Shown here one piece after another: positions 10,389 to 22,245 of a DNA stretch of 41,025 nucleotides (its first letter is position 1; every line of letters begins with the position of its first letter). The notes under the pieces are model-generated. The model did not search any database. It was not told where the DNA came from and worked only from the letters and a program-made list of their open reading frames with translations. The position numbers were made by a program, and so were the translations under genes. Source of the stretch: Fragilaria crotonensis. Lineage: Eukaryota > Bacillariophyta > Fragilariophyceae > Fragilariales > Fragilariaceae. The stretch is taken from contig JAKSYS010000577.1 in NCBI GenBank assembly GCA_022925895.1, forward strand, positions 1 to 41,025, in the 5' to 3' direction.

Positions 10389-11430
10389 CTAGTTTCCTTT
10401 TGTAATGTAATCTTACGAACTTTGCGCCATTCTATGTCGTGTAGAATCGTTTTATTGACTCCCCTCTAGGCGCTTGGGATAATCAGCATTCTGCTCTCTG
10501 CGATGCAGTTTTACCACAGCTAAGGACGGAGTAATAACAAGCTTCCGCATGTTGTCTGCACGTTCCCCTTAACCAAAACAACCAGCAAGGATAACTTGGA
10601 TGATGTGGTGTCAGCTTTATCTTCTTGCGAAGTGTTGCAACGCCATACTACGGAGCATCTTGTGGAATTCGGGAATGATATTGATAGCTTTATTCTGAAG
10701 GCTCATGCCACGTACGAAGGTGTCGCCCCTAAATGCGCGATGATCAGGTCAATGAAGTCAGTCCGAGAACAGAGCTCCGGGCGAAAGCCGAAACCATAGC
10801 TCGTTTACCTTTTGCTATATAACCTTGCGAACGTGCGGCATTCAATGTTGCGTAGAATCCCTTTACTGACTCACCTCTAGGCGCTTGAGAGAATCAGCAG
10901 TTGTATCTGCCCTTTCTGGGATCTAGATTTTCCAGCGCTTGCGAAAGAGTGTTCCCAGTTTCCGCATGTTGTCCGCACTTTCCGCAGAATCATAGCAACA
11001 AGCAAGAACAGCTTTGAAGCTGCGGTGACAGTGTTGCAACGTCAATGCTGCATGAGGGACATTTCGTCGAATTCGGGAATGACAGCGATGATTCCATTAT
11101 GAAGGCTCACGCTATGCAATTAGTTTCGCCACGAAGTGTACAATGATCGGATCAATGAAGTCAGCCCGAGGCCAGGACTCCGCGCGAAAGCCGAAACCAT
11201 AGCTAGTCTACCTGCTGTTAATGTAATCTTACGGACTTGCGCCATTTAATGTTGTGTAGAACCGTTTCACTGACTCCCCAAGGCGTCTGAGAGAATCAGC
11301 ATTTGTCTTGCGCTCGCGAAGAAGTCGATCAATAGCATCTGCTCTCTGCGATTCAGATTTTTCCAGAGCTTGCGACAGAGTGATAACAAGTTTCCGCATG
11401 TTGTCCGCATTTTCCGCTTCGGTTTTCGTC
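10155..11430. repeat. Three tandem copies (about 416 bp each) of a tail-to-tail gene junction
   Basis: Copies start near 10155, 10571 and 10987. Each begins with the C-terminal part of the upstream + strand gene (CAAGCAAGAACAGCTT-like start, then GTCGAATTCGGGAATG-like), passes its stop (GAAACCATAGCT in all three), and runs into the 3' end of the minus-strand coiled-coil gene (GACTC..C..AGGCG.. then AGTTTCCGCATGTTGTC). Only copy 1 joins the complete + strand gene and only copy 3 joins the complete coiled-coil gene. The inner copies are fragments: the + strand tail of copy 3 and the coiled-coil tails of copies 1 and 2 carry indels. Copy 1 lacks about 40 bp present in copy 3. Confidence 0.85.
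10596..10799 (+). pseudogene. Duplicated C-terminal fragment of the upstream gene (copy 2)
   Basis: Its 67 codons match the last third of the 9786-10388 gene (HLVEFGNDIDSFILKAHA, KCAMIRSMKSVREQ, ending GRKPKP). It sits about 416 bp downstream in the second tandem unit. An in-frame ATG exists, but there is no N-terminal two thirds and no sign of its own promoter, so I treat it as a duplicated fragment. Similarity continues through the stop codon into the 3' flank. Confidence 0.7.
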
Positions 11431-14400
11431 ATATCAGACTGCAAGATGTTTGAAGTAACTCTCTGTGTCGCCTCCAGTTGAGCAGCTCTATTGTCCTCCA
11501 ATTCCAAAGACACCCGCTGCAGCTCCTCGTCCTTCAAAAGAAGCATATGATTGGTAGTAGAAAGCTCTAGAGTCAAACTTTCGACCTGCTTCTCGAGACT
11601 CGCAACCTTTCTGTGCTTCTTTTCAACTTGAACCCGGAGCGCTCCAATTTCCTTCAGAATACTTTCAACTTGGTTTTTGCTTTCAACAACAGCTGTTTCC
11701 TTGTCTCTCTGCAAAAGTTGTAAGTCCGCTTTCAGTGCTTCGATTTCGTGGTCTCGTGCTGTGGTATCAGCGTTCCGTTGCTCAATTTCTCTCATGGCTC
11801 GTTCCTGTTGCTTCTCTAGCTCTTCGACCATAGCATTCAACCTATCTTCCAATACAGCACGCTGCGACTCCCCTCTTTGAATAGCGTTTTCACGTAAAAC
11901 AATCGCTTCCTTCAGCTCTGCGATTGTGTTCTCCAATGTTGATATGGTCGGCACCTGGTTGGCAATGGAGTTCATTTCACGCTCCATACTGTGCAGGGCT
12001 TCTTCTGCTTTGGAAAGAGTCACCTTCGTTCTCTCCAACTCGTCCTGCGTCGACGCAAAGGCAGACTCAACGTCGACTAAGCGAAGCTGCACACTTTTAG
12101 CGCCGTGCTGGGACTCGCGCAATCGCAGGCTAAGTTCATCAATTTTTCTAGTCATTTCGGTGATCGCACCATCGTGAGTCGAGTCGGAAGGCGATGAATG
12201 TCTTCCACTTGCTGCAGCGCTTGTTTCAAGTCATACTCCTTGCTGAGAAGGGTCTCCTGCTTCTCAGCGAGAGCCTTCTCGAGCTGTTGCAATTTGCTCC
12301 CATTCGAAGCTGCGTTTAACTTGAGCTGATGGACAGCGGCGTCTGCTGAATTCAAGTTGTCGACGAGGCGGTCGATTTCACGTTTTTGCGTCATATTAAC
12401 CCCTTCCAAATGAGCAGATCTGGCTTCCATTTCTAAACACTTGCTTTCCCATCTTTTGCATGCTTCTTCGATGTCGTCAGCCTGTGAACTTTTCGATTCG
12501 TGGTGGCGACAATTTTCGCGGAGTTGCTCACTTTCAACTTTCAGAGTGCGCAGCTCTTCGTTTGTGTACGCTAGCGCAGAATTTAGGTCTTCAATCTGCT
12601 GTTGTAAATCAGCATTTTCAACGGTGAGTTTCTCCAAATCTGCAGAGAGACCGCCTTCCTCTGAATCGCCATCTGCTCCTCTGCCATTCTCGTGACGCTC
12701 TAGCTCACGTATTCGGTACTCGAGTTGAAGTATATTTTCCTCTGCTGCTCGAAGCTTGTCTTTGATCCTAACGTTCGATGTTTCACTGGTTCGAAGTGCA
12801 TCGTGCATTGCTGCGATTTCTTTTTCATTCGCATCCATCTGCTCTTTGTTGAGCCCAAGTTGCACAAGCATATCTTCACTATCCTCCTCATGTTGACGCA
12901 TCTCGTTCACAATAGTGTCCCTCTCGTGTAAGAGTTGGTCTAGGTTGGCCCTAAGTTGAGCTTCAATTTCATCACGTCTACGTCGCTCTTCAACTTCGGT
13001 TCTGTGCAGCGCCAAGGCTTCGTTCAATTGCTTTTCCACGTTCTTGGAATGCATCAACAAATCGGCGGCGTCCTTTTCTTTCGCAAGCAAGTTGGCAATA
13101 GTGCGTTGCTGCTCGTCGCGGAAAACAATTAGATCTTCACGTTCCTTACTGACTGTGGCGAGTTCCATAGACATAGACGACAGCTGGGGCTCGAGCTCAT
13201 TCAAGCGTGTTTCGTTTTGACGAAGCGCTTCTTCCTGGTCTTTTAGGTCCGCCGTCAGGGAGTCGATCTTCAGACATTGCTCGACGCATTCGGAGTGTAA
13301 AGATTGATATTGTACATTGGCGTTGATAACGTCTTCCTCAAGGGCCTTAATTCGTTCCTTATAAACGATGATATCGGCCAGTTGGTGCTCCTTTTCCGTC
13401 TCAAGCTGTAATAACCGACCCTCGACTCTTTCTAACTCGTCCTTATGCGACTCGAAGGAGGCGAGTTCCTGTTGGAGCTGTTGAATCTGGTCGGCGTATG
13501 CGACGACAGTCCCGTGAAGCCGGTCGCGTTCGCCTTTCATGTCGGCGAAGCTACTTCCTTGCCGGCCGATTTCTGCAGCAAGATCGGCGTTTTCAGCAGT
13601 CAGGCGACGCAACATCGAGTCCTGAGAGCTCTTCTCCTGGGCAACAGAAAGAAGCTGCTGGACTTTCCTCTTAAGTTCTTCCTTTGATTCAGATACTACA
13701 CGAAGATCTTCGACCAGAGAGCTCAATCGCTGCTGTCCTTCGGCAATCGTTGCGTCGCGAGCAGCGACTTCGATCTCGCACTTTTTGAAGGAATCTGCTA
13801 GCTCCTTCTTCAAGGTTGAAATCTCGATTTCATGGCGCTTCGACAAGCGCGCGCTCTCCTTGATGTGAGCGAAGTTATTCGCCTCTGACTCCCTCAACGC
13901 TATTTCACTGGACTTAAGCTTGACGCTCAAACTCTCTACGTCCGAAACTCGATCTTTTAATTCACCTTCCAAGGACGCAATGTTGGCCTTGAAATGGATT
14001 TCGAGGTCGCTCGCCGATGCGGTCTCTGCGATCAACTGTTGAAGCTTTGCGATCTCGGCCTGGTATTTCTCTTCTTTCTCGACAAACTCAGACTGCATGC
14101 TAGAGAAGTGCGATGCAATTTCATTTGCCTTAAGAAGATCCTTTTCGACCGAACCCACCTTTGTGGAAAGCTCGTCGACGTGCGATTCCAACGACCGGTT
14201 CTTTTCCAAAGCAAAGTTAAGTTCGAATTGAGCTGCGTCAGCCGCTTTGCGCGCCAACAAGTCTTTCTCGTCAAGTCTTGTCGACATTCTGTGCTCGACC
14301 TCGTTGCGAATTCTGTGGGCTTCGCTGATTTCGTCTCGGAGTCTCTTTTCAGATAAAGACATCGCATCGCATTGGGACTGCAGGGCTTCTGACTTTTCAA

Positions 14401-17400
14401 CAACATCCAACACTTGTCGGCGCAAGGAATCGTTCACTTCCTGAAGGCGGTTGATTTCACTTTCACGTTCTTCTGCGTTGCGCGTGCGATCGTTGGTCTC
14501 TTCAGCAATAGCTCTTTCATGTTTAGCTTTAAAGTCGTCAATGGCAAGCTGCACAGCATCCTCGATATCACGCGCATGACAAGAGGAGACCTTGTCCAGG
14601 CGGCTTTGTGATGAAGCGACCTCTGTGCGTAGTCCCTGAACTTGGTTCTGCAGCGACTTCGATTCCTCCTCCTGGATTCGTAGCTTTTCGACAAGCAGGC
14701 TGTTTATTGATTCAAGTCTCTTGATGTCCTTCTGATCGCCGACACTTTGAACGGACTTTTCCGATACACATGATTGGAGTGAATCGACCAGAGCCGCGTA
14801 CTTCTCCACTTCCTTTTCGAGTAAAACTCTTTTAGTAACTTCATCTTGGAGCAGCTTGCTGTAGTCGATGTCAACAGGGAAACCATCAGGACTCATTCTC
14901 CTTACGACAGCAGCAGCGTTGTCGCCTTCGCACGCTAGTATCCTTTGGATACATGGACAATCGAGCGACCCAGTCTCCGCGCAGGCCCTGCATTCAACAC
15001 TTTCAACTGACACGGAACCGTTTGTCGATTTCCCAACATTTGAGTCATCCTCGCCATCAAACGTGGAATAAGATGAAAGGCGCAGGCGTAACTGTTCAGA
15101 TGCCATCGAAGATTGGAGAAGGGGCAAGGCAGGAGCACCTTCAGGATTTTGAAACGTGACGCTCCTGTTTCTTGTTTCTGGCGTTTCTTCTTTGAATTCA
15201 TCCAGTTCTGCCTCACCAGATGCAGTGCCGACTGTGACTCCATCATGAATGTCATCGTCGTCCCAACCATCCCCGTCCGCCGAGTCGCGATCAAAGTCTG
15301 CTTCTGAAAGTGTGGCCAAGGCCCCAGCAGTTGAGCCGCCGCGTGACGCAGCTATTGGTGTCGCAACAAACGGAAGCTGATCAACAACAGGACCAAATTC
15401 GTTCACAGCTGACATTTCGTCGATTGTATCTGCATCTACAGTTTCACCAACAGACTTGATTGCAAACGTTGAGTCGCCTCGGCTCAAATTCGAGGACGCA
15501 GGGATATCATCAACTTCGATGCGCCTCTGGAGAACGGATGCAGGAACGCTGCGTATATCATCGCTGCGCAGAGTCTCGCACTCCGACAGTGTCGCCAAAG
15601 CTCCTACTGAGTCCCTGGGTATAGGTGCTGTGCTAATGGCCAAGATGGGCGTGTGGTCGACCACAAGACCGAACTCGTCATCCCTAGTAGAGATGACTGA
15701 TTGCGCTTCAGCAATGGCGGAAGCGGAATTGATGCGGCGAAGGCTGGGACCTTCTGGCACATGATCAACCAGCTGGTCGTCGGGGTGGTTTTGCTCACCA
15801 AGAGTGGTATCAAGGCTAGCAACATCATCTCCAGTGCCCATGGCATAAGTCTCTCCGTCCATATCATCCTCTAGATCATCCGGACATTCTGATTTCGTTA
15901 GTGCGACGACAATGGAGGCTGCACCCGATGCCGCGCATGTGAGCTGCCTCGGAGGCGGTGTGTGGTCGACAACAAGGCCGTATTGCATGTCTTCGTACGT
16001 CATGTCACCAACTGTGGAGACTTCCGATGGATCTGCAAAGGCTAGCGTAGAGGCATCCGTGGGGTTCCCTCCTCGCTGAAGCGGTACGTGGTCCACTAAA
16101 GGCTCTTCTCGCACCGCTGCAGTCACGCTATTGTTCCCATCTGTGGTGAGAGGGCATTGGAGACAGTCTCGTCATCGTGTAAAGTGTCACCGTCAACACC
16201 GTCCATTGTTTGGCCAAAAGTAATATCTTCATCGTGTTCGACAATAGGAGCGACAACAGCCATTGAATCAGCGACCGATGCGCCAGAAAACACTCCAATA
16301 GTGCATCGGAGTTCGCTGGCATCTTCATCTTCTACATCTTCCTCCTCTGTGATGGCTCGCTGCACCGCGAGCGATGACATGGATCGTAGAGACTTGACCG
16401 ACGGTGAGGGCGTTTCGGGTGTCGGAAGATGGTCGACCACTGGACCATAGTCTTCATCATTGGGGGCGAAATCTTCCCTCCAGATATCTTCCATTACGGT
16501 ACTGGATTCTTCACTCGCCACTGCAAGCGTCGAATCACGAATTCGGATTCTGGCCGCAGGAATCGTAGGAACGTGGTCGACCACAATGGGGCCTGCATTT
16601 GCCCCATTTGTGGTCTCTTCTGAGGTTTCACCGGGTGCGGTGTCCTCACCTACTTCGTTATCGTCTTGATCAAGCTCTTCAAACCGAACTTGCGTCAAGA
16701 TGGATTCGGTGCCGAGAGGGACCGCTCTAAATGGTGGGGGCAGTTGATCCACAACAGGTCCGTAATACTCTTCGTCCGGGTATGATTCTTCGCCCAACGT
16801 TCCGGATTGATCACTCGCCATAGCAACCGTCGAGTCTCGCTGCATTACAGTCGGCATTTCCACCAAAGGCACTTGGTCGACAAGTGGAGACGCCACGGCT
16901 GGCAGCGGCGACAGCGTGGAGCGAGATCGGTCGAAGTCATCTAACCCTTCAAGGGCGCTATCCTCCCATCCACCCTGTTCTTCAATGGCCTCATAATTTT
17001 GCATTGTAACTTGCTCTGCCTCCTCCTGGGCCATAGCGATAACGGACGGCTCGTTATCTGTCGGCATGCGCTGAAGATCTGGCACTGATTCGGCGTTGTC
17101 GGTGTCATCAATGCGGTCCTGACACAAATCACTCTGTACCGCGAGGTTCTCATTCTCAATGCCGATATTTTCATCACCTCCATTTCCGATCGCCGACGGA
17201 ATTGCAGATTTGTTCAAGGCGCCCACAGATTGATTTTTCTCTGTCATGTCCTGTATCCTGTCGCCTTCTATTTGATCAAGATCTTCCAAATCTGGGTCGT
17301 CCCAACCTCCACTATCATTCGGTGCTTCATCCACACAAAAATGAAGTTCTCGATGATTCGAAGGACGAGGTGGTGGTGGAGGAGGAGGAGGAGGATATTG

Positions 17401-18093
17401 CGCTTGTAGTAGTGACAGTTTTGAAACGGGGGGAGGCGAAGGTGGAACACGTGCTTTTGGCGTGCCACCCATGGCCTCATGGTCTGACCGATCATCGTCC
17501 AGGCAAAGGCTGTCATCCCAACCACAAGTCGAATCCTGAGCGACTCGAGGCCCTCCAGTATCATCGACATGCGGTTGTAACGCGGTGTCAATATCGAGAT
17601 CGCCATCTGAACCTCCACCAGATTCCACAACGTCCTTGGTCACAGCAGTAGCCGGCGGCGACGGACGAGGTGTGTCGCGCAGCTCTACGTCTTCCATTCC
17701 GTCTAGTTCTGAGTCAATTTCATCCAGATCATCATCACCCCAACCACCATCAGCGTTGTCGATATCCTCCAGATCGTCGTCCCAACCTCCGTCAGCACCA
17801 CTGTCTCTTGCCGTAGGCGCGAGCAACGACGAAAGTCTAGAGGCAACGGACTGAGGGTTCGTTTGTTCTTCCGCGACCGCCTCCTGTTGCTGTTCTTCAA
17901 CCTGGGGGGCTGCAACCTGACTAATCATCTGAGCCAATCGTCCCATGAATAGACCAGCGCCCAGGGTGGTGACGCCTCTATTGGATGGCTCCTCGGGCAC
18001 GAGTTCGTGTTCGTCTTCCACGAAAATGTCCTCGTCGTCGTCAAGATCAACGTCATCATCCTCGTCCCAACCATCCGCCGTCCAACCTGACAT
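11229..18093 (-). CDS. Giant golgin-like coiled-coil protein with acidic GWDD and VVDHxP repeats; two frame breaks
   Basis: The ATG at 18093 begins MSGWTADGWDEDDD. The reading runs to about 16140, continues in a second frame (to about 12195) and ends in a third (stop at 11229), about 2,290 codons in all. The breaks look like single-base indels: sensible peptide in the new frame begins just before each join (TDGNNSVTAAV near 16140; SSPSDSTHDGAITEM near 12190). A short intron at the first join is possible but its donors are poor. The N-terminal third is acidic, with at least six GW(D/G/E)D motifs, a polyproline run near 17380, and about ten (V/L)VD(H/Q)xP motifs between 16880 and 15377, most followed by DST-A-AS. 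A Cys cluster (CRACAETGSLDCPC, near 14980) precedes a continuous coiled coil from about 14860 to the end. This architecture suggests a Golgi/vesicle tether. The neighbouring divergent COPII gene fits, but function is inferred. I see no GRIP domain. Confidence 0.75.
15377..16885 (-). repeat. Coding repeat: about ten (V/L)VD(H/Q)xP motifs
   Basis: Motifs are spaced roughly 35-80 residues apart on the minus strand: LVDQVP near 16880, VVDQLP near 16745, VVDHVP near 16575, VVDHLP near 16430, LVDHVP near 16088, VVDHTP near 15965, LVDHVP near 15760, VVDHTP near 15655, a diverged EVDDIP near 15510 and VVDQLP near 15377. Most are followed by Arg-Asp-Ser-Thr and a short Ala/Ser segment. The repeats cross the first frame break, which is good evidence that both sides are one gene. 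Confidence 0.8.
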
Positions 18094-18546
18094 GGTCGAC
18101 GTTCTTTTGAAGTGGAGGACCAAGCAATACAACGAGAGAGAGATACGACTGCGGAATGCAAGGTCAAGGTCGCGGCAGCAATGCCGTTGGAGCGCGTTTT
18201 TGGGAAGGTGATAAGGTTTACGTACGGTAGTTCTTGTATGCATACTCTGGACCAGGACTACATATGCATCTAGCTGGCGAAGTGTCACTCTCAATATTGT
18301 ACTCAAGTACGAGGACTATGAATACAGTGTGCTTCGGAGAATTCAATGCGCTACAGTACCGTACGGCGACAGTGCGAGGATGAACAGTTTCAGAGCGTTC
18401 GTAGGTGGTACGTCGTACACTCCTGATTCTCGAACTCCAACGTGTGTGACAAGAATTGAACGACGACAATAGCTGACGGATAACCGATCTATCCCATTCG
18501 TCCCGCATTAGCTACTCCGAGCATCAATTGTCTTGTGCGATTGAGC
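18094..18546. promoter_or_regulatory. Shared divergent promoter interval
   Basis: This 453-bp interval separates the start codons of the golgin-like gene (ATG at 18093, minus) and the Sec23/24-like gene (ATG at 18547, plus). It must contain both promoters. No individual element is assigned. It has GTAC motifs near 18215-18420. Confidence 0.55.
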
Positions 18547-21207
18547 ATGGCCGAACCACCCTCCATGGTACGGCCAGTGTGCCATCGTCTTCCCTCATCC
18601 GTTGCAGTCTGGGACGAAACAAATCTGCCTCTTTCTTGTGTCATCACTCCTCTTTTCGGACAATCACAAACACCAACCACGCCATTGGTGTCGCCGCCAA
18701 CTTTGGCGTCCATCCCAAAATGTCTACGGTGTGGCGCTCCACATCCAACGTCTCTATCGCACTATCCATTTCGGAACTCGCTTCTCTGCCATTTATGTGG
18801 GAAAACTTGCGCAACAGACTTTGACAACCAATTCGTGTCTCGACAAGAGGTGCGCATGGACCCAGAGGAGTACGGCCGAACGTCGTCGAACAAATCGGTG
18901 TTGCAGTCGCAATCGGAATCGGGAAAAGTGCTGGAGTTCTCCATGCCAGTTTTGGATACTACATCTTACCAAATACCTGCCATGAACTGTCCACCCATTT
19001 GGTGGATTGTTGTCGAAGGCTCACCATCACGGCACTACTGGAACGTGGTTTCTTCAGCATTGTCCGCCGTCATTTCCAACCTACCGCCATATGTGCACAT
19101 TGGTATGCTCTTGGCATCCTCCTCCACCTTGTCAGTCTGGAATGTCACTTCGGCCGTGCCGTTCGTACACAATTTTCCTTGGAAGAATACCGGACCTGAT
19201 TTGGTACTGGCCGATGTGGGTACCTACAAATCGCACCTGCAAACAGCGTTGCGGGCCATGGGCGATTCCATGGTCCTGACCGAGGGAGAATTACCACTGG
19301 TCAAGACACTAGAATTGATTTTAGACCAAATTGAGCATGGGAAGCATCCAGGGCAACCATTGACAAACAGCCAGACGTCCGCTCAGAATGGCACCGTCAA
19401 ACCATACGCTGGCGGACGGGTCTTGTTCCTTCTTAATGGACCGCCGCAAGAACTGAAAAGCCCGACTACTATGGATCCTCAGAGTTCGAATCCTAAAACT
19501 GGCCTTGGAGGTCGAGGTGGTGCATGTTTCGAATCTGGTTTACGGTTTTCGACCACGCCAAGCGATGATGATGGCGATATCCCAGACCTGGCGTCCGATG
19601 ACGATCCAGAAACCGGTACCAAAAAGACATACAAGCGAACATCTAAGAACAAAGAGCAAGGCAATCCAGACGACTTCACTTCTAAAAACCTGCAACGCCA
19701 CTTTCCTCACGTCGACGCGCGCCTCATGAAACGTTTTGGAACGCTAGGTCAACAGTTTGCCGAGGCTGCCTTTGGGGTGGACATTTTGGTCTTGCAGCAC
19801 CATACCACTCAATCAGTTGGTATTCCTCTCCTACAACCACTTTGTGAACCAACGGGGGCTCCCGGGCCGCTTATTTTTGATTTGACCCAATCTAATGCGG
19901 AGGACGCATTGAGAAAAGAACTTTGGCATCGACGTCCCCAGAATTTTGGCGGCCTCTTGCGTGTTCGCTTGTCTCCAGGGTTCAAGCTGGACGCAAGTCC
20001 CCTGCAGGGTACTTCGAGATCACACCTCGAATTGGTCAACACGCAAGTGCGCAAGGGGCTCATGGGACCCGCCACCTCAACCAACGAAGATTCACTGTGG
20101 CTAGTTGGATCCTGTGATGCTCATCAAAGTGTTACTCTTGATTTTCAAGTTACCAACAAGATACAGCGCTCCGCGTTTGTTGACGGCATGGGAGACGTGG
20201 CGCTTAAACCGTGTTTGCAGGTGTGCTTTGCCTATACCACCGTTGTTGCAGCAAGCGAGGAGAACTCGGACGATTTTATCACGGTCCGCCGTATGAGAAT
20301 TTGCACGCTCCGCCTTCCTATGTCGGACGATGTAGAGAGTCTTTACGCGGCACTCGACCCAGAAGCCCTCTCTGTCGTCTTGTTTCACAAGTTTGCCACT
20401 TCGATCTTCACTGAAGGAGTAAGAGCGACACAAGACATAGGGCGCGACTGGCTCAAGTTCATCCTGGTGTGTACCTACCGATCCGCAGAAGCGGCGTTGA
20501 AGCGCCAGGAATCAAATGCGGCTCTAGGAGTGGCCTCGGAATCCATGTTTTATCCCGCTGAACGTCTTATGAATGGCGAAGGCGCAATGTCCAGAGATGA
20601 CATCCTATTGGGTCAAGGGCATGATATACTAAGATTGCTCCCGCTTCAAGTTTGGTGTTTGCTTCAATGTGATGCCATGCGCCCATCATCTGGTACCTAC
20701 CGACCAACTCTCGACGCTCGCGCTGCGGCTCTTATGCAAATGACTGGCATGTCGCCACTTGTCCTCTCACGCTGCCTTTGTCCGCTTGGAATTGTGGCAA
20801 TCTGGCAATGATGTCGAGGAAGCCATTTCAACCACCATGGCCTCTCTCGCGAAGCCATCACGGCTCAAGTGTTGGAACACCAACAAGCCGACCCCAATCT
20901 CATTCTGTTTGTAGATTCGCCCTTTGGCATTCTAGTTTGTGACAGTCATCACGTTCGTGCCACGGAGGGAACCGACGTTGTGGTGGGCGAGGCACTGCAA
21001 ACTGCAGTGCAGCAGGCGGTGGAGAGCTACCCCACACCACCGCCCGTCACGTGGGTGCTCGATCGCAATGCACAGGTCGGCGATTTGTGGGAGAATTTCT
21101 TGGTTGAAGATTCACGCACATTTGACACGCAACAAAGCTTTGAGGAATGGAAAACGGAACTTGCTGCCTCAATATTTGACGAGCTTTCTGACAATGCTGA
21201 TTACTAG
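18547..21207 (+). CDS. Divergent Sec23/Sec24-like COPII coat protein; two compensating frame breaks
   Basis: Translation most likely starts at the ATG at 18547 (MAEPPSMVRP). The zinc finger typical of Sec23/Sec24 is present as C59-x2-C62 and C81-x2-C84. It is followed by a trunk-like region (PPIWWIVVEGSPS near residue 156), an acidic insert near 19560-19640, the beta-sandwich segment GLLRVRLSPGFKLD (near 19950), and a helical region ending LDARAAALMQMTGMSP. The frame then stops at 20809-20811. A neighbouring frame from about 20783 to 20848 reads RLELWQSGNDVEEAISTTMASL, after which the first frame resumes (SREAITAQVLEH, then a gelsolin-like ILFVDSPFGILV) to the TAG at 21205-21207. The breaks cancel. 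COPII subunits coat ER-exit vesicles; whether this is a Sec23 or a Sec24 paralogue I cannot say by eye. It is divergent from the golgin-like gene. Confidence 0.75.
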
Positions 21208-21246
21208 GTTTGGCATAGAATTGTTAGCGTACAACATCACCTATCG

Positions 21247-22245
21247 CTATATTATATTGCTATTGATGACTACAGGTACCTCCGAACTTCTTGGCGGTGC
21301 AGTAACAGCATTTGTAGACGGGTGCGCCCGCCTACTGCTACGATTTCGGTAGCACTCCAGTTGGAAGAGAGGATGATCATGCAGTCGATTCGATACTGCA
21401 GCCTTCCACATTCGCGACCCTGAACTTATCACGAACCCAGCAACCAGTATCAAAAAGAGTGATCCGGCGGATGTACGAGTCACGTACCAATAAACTCCAA
21501 CAAAGAGCATGACAATGCCAACGAATGTCCCCAGGGCTGATGTAATCCGCGCCGTTGTCCCCAGTTTGTGTCCTCCCATAACGAGCAACGCAGCAAGAGC
21601 TCGTCCGCCGTCAAGAGGGTAGGCTGGAACGCAGACGTTGAAGATGAAAATAATAACGTTGAAAAGGAGCGCCTGCTCCGAAAGAATGGACGTGAATTCG
21701 CCAACTCCGCCATTCCGCAACTCTTGCCGCTGAATCGCTGTGGAAAACGATGACAAGTCTCCCCGATTGATAAGTGCATATATACCCAACCAAAAGGCAC
21801 CTTGCAATACGTGTGTCAGTGGACCACTAATCGCGATCCACAAATCGTCAACAACGGCCCCATCGGAGGAGCCAAAAACGGTGAAGCCACCCAGCGGCCA
21901 TAATACTATGCGATCGACAAAGCCGCCCAGGTTCCTTGCCGCGACGGCGTGCCCTAGTTCATGCTGCAGAATGTATGATGTTGCAGCATTAGGCGATGAC
22001 TATCAGGCAACCAGTCTCGGAGTTGGCGCACTTACAATAAACGCTGTGATTAATAGAATGGGACCGTACAGAAGAAACATGAGAGCGTTGTACGTTCTAT
22101 CTTGATAACTGAGTGTGGCGGCGAACACTTGAATGATGACAAGAAGAAGCATTGTGTAGTGAATTGAAATTGGGACACCGCCAAGGGCACACAGTTCAAA
22201 TACCCAAAGCTGCTGCTGCTGTTGGAGTTGCGGCTGTTGCTCCAT
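21247..22245 (-). CDS. M50/site-2-protease-like intramembrane metallopeptidase, two exons
   Basis: On the minus strand, exon 1 is 22245-22036 and exon 2 is 21963-21247, giving 308 residues. The intron (22035-21964, 72 nt) has a perfect GTAAGT donor and a TTCTGCAG acceptor, both in phase 0. Splicing places the zinc-binding HELGH motif exactly at the exon 2 start (residues 71-75). The second M50 signature, PAYPLDGGRAL, carries the third ligand Asp at about residue 188. Several hydrophobic segments surround both motifs (about residues 24-45, 55-70, 115-135, 165-185 and 205-250). The N-terminus is Gln-rich from a CAG-type repeat (22205-22240). The ATG at 22245 is the first Met in frame. The family cleaves membrane-anchored substrates within or near the bilayer; the substrate and compartment here are unknown. 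Its stop lies 39 bp from that of the convergent COPII-like gene. Confidence 0.88.

Noticed and set aside
13994-14406. Long open frames opposite or out of frame within the coiled-coil gene
   Set aside because: They are low-complexity shadows of a Glu/Lys/Leu-rich coding strand, with no start context or domain.
16123-16126. 4-bp overlap between consecutive minus-strand frames, as in translational coupling (a similar one is at 12152-12155)
   Set aside because: The downstream reading starts with GTG at 16126, and this is a eukaryotic genome. Sensible peptide and the VVDHxP repeats continue across the join, so a frame break in one gene explains it better.
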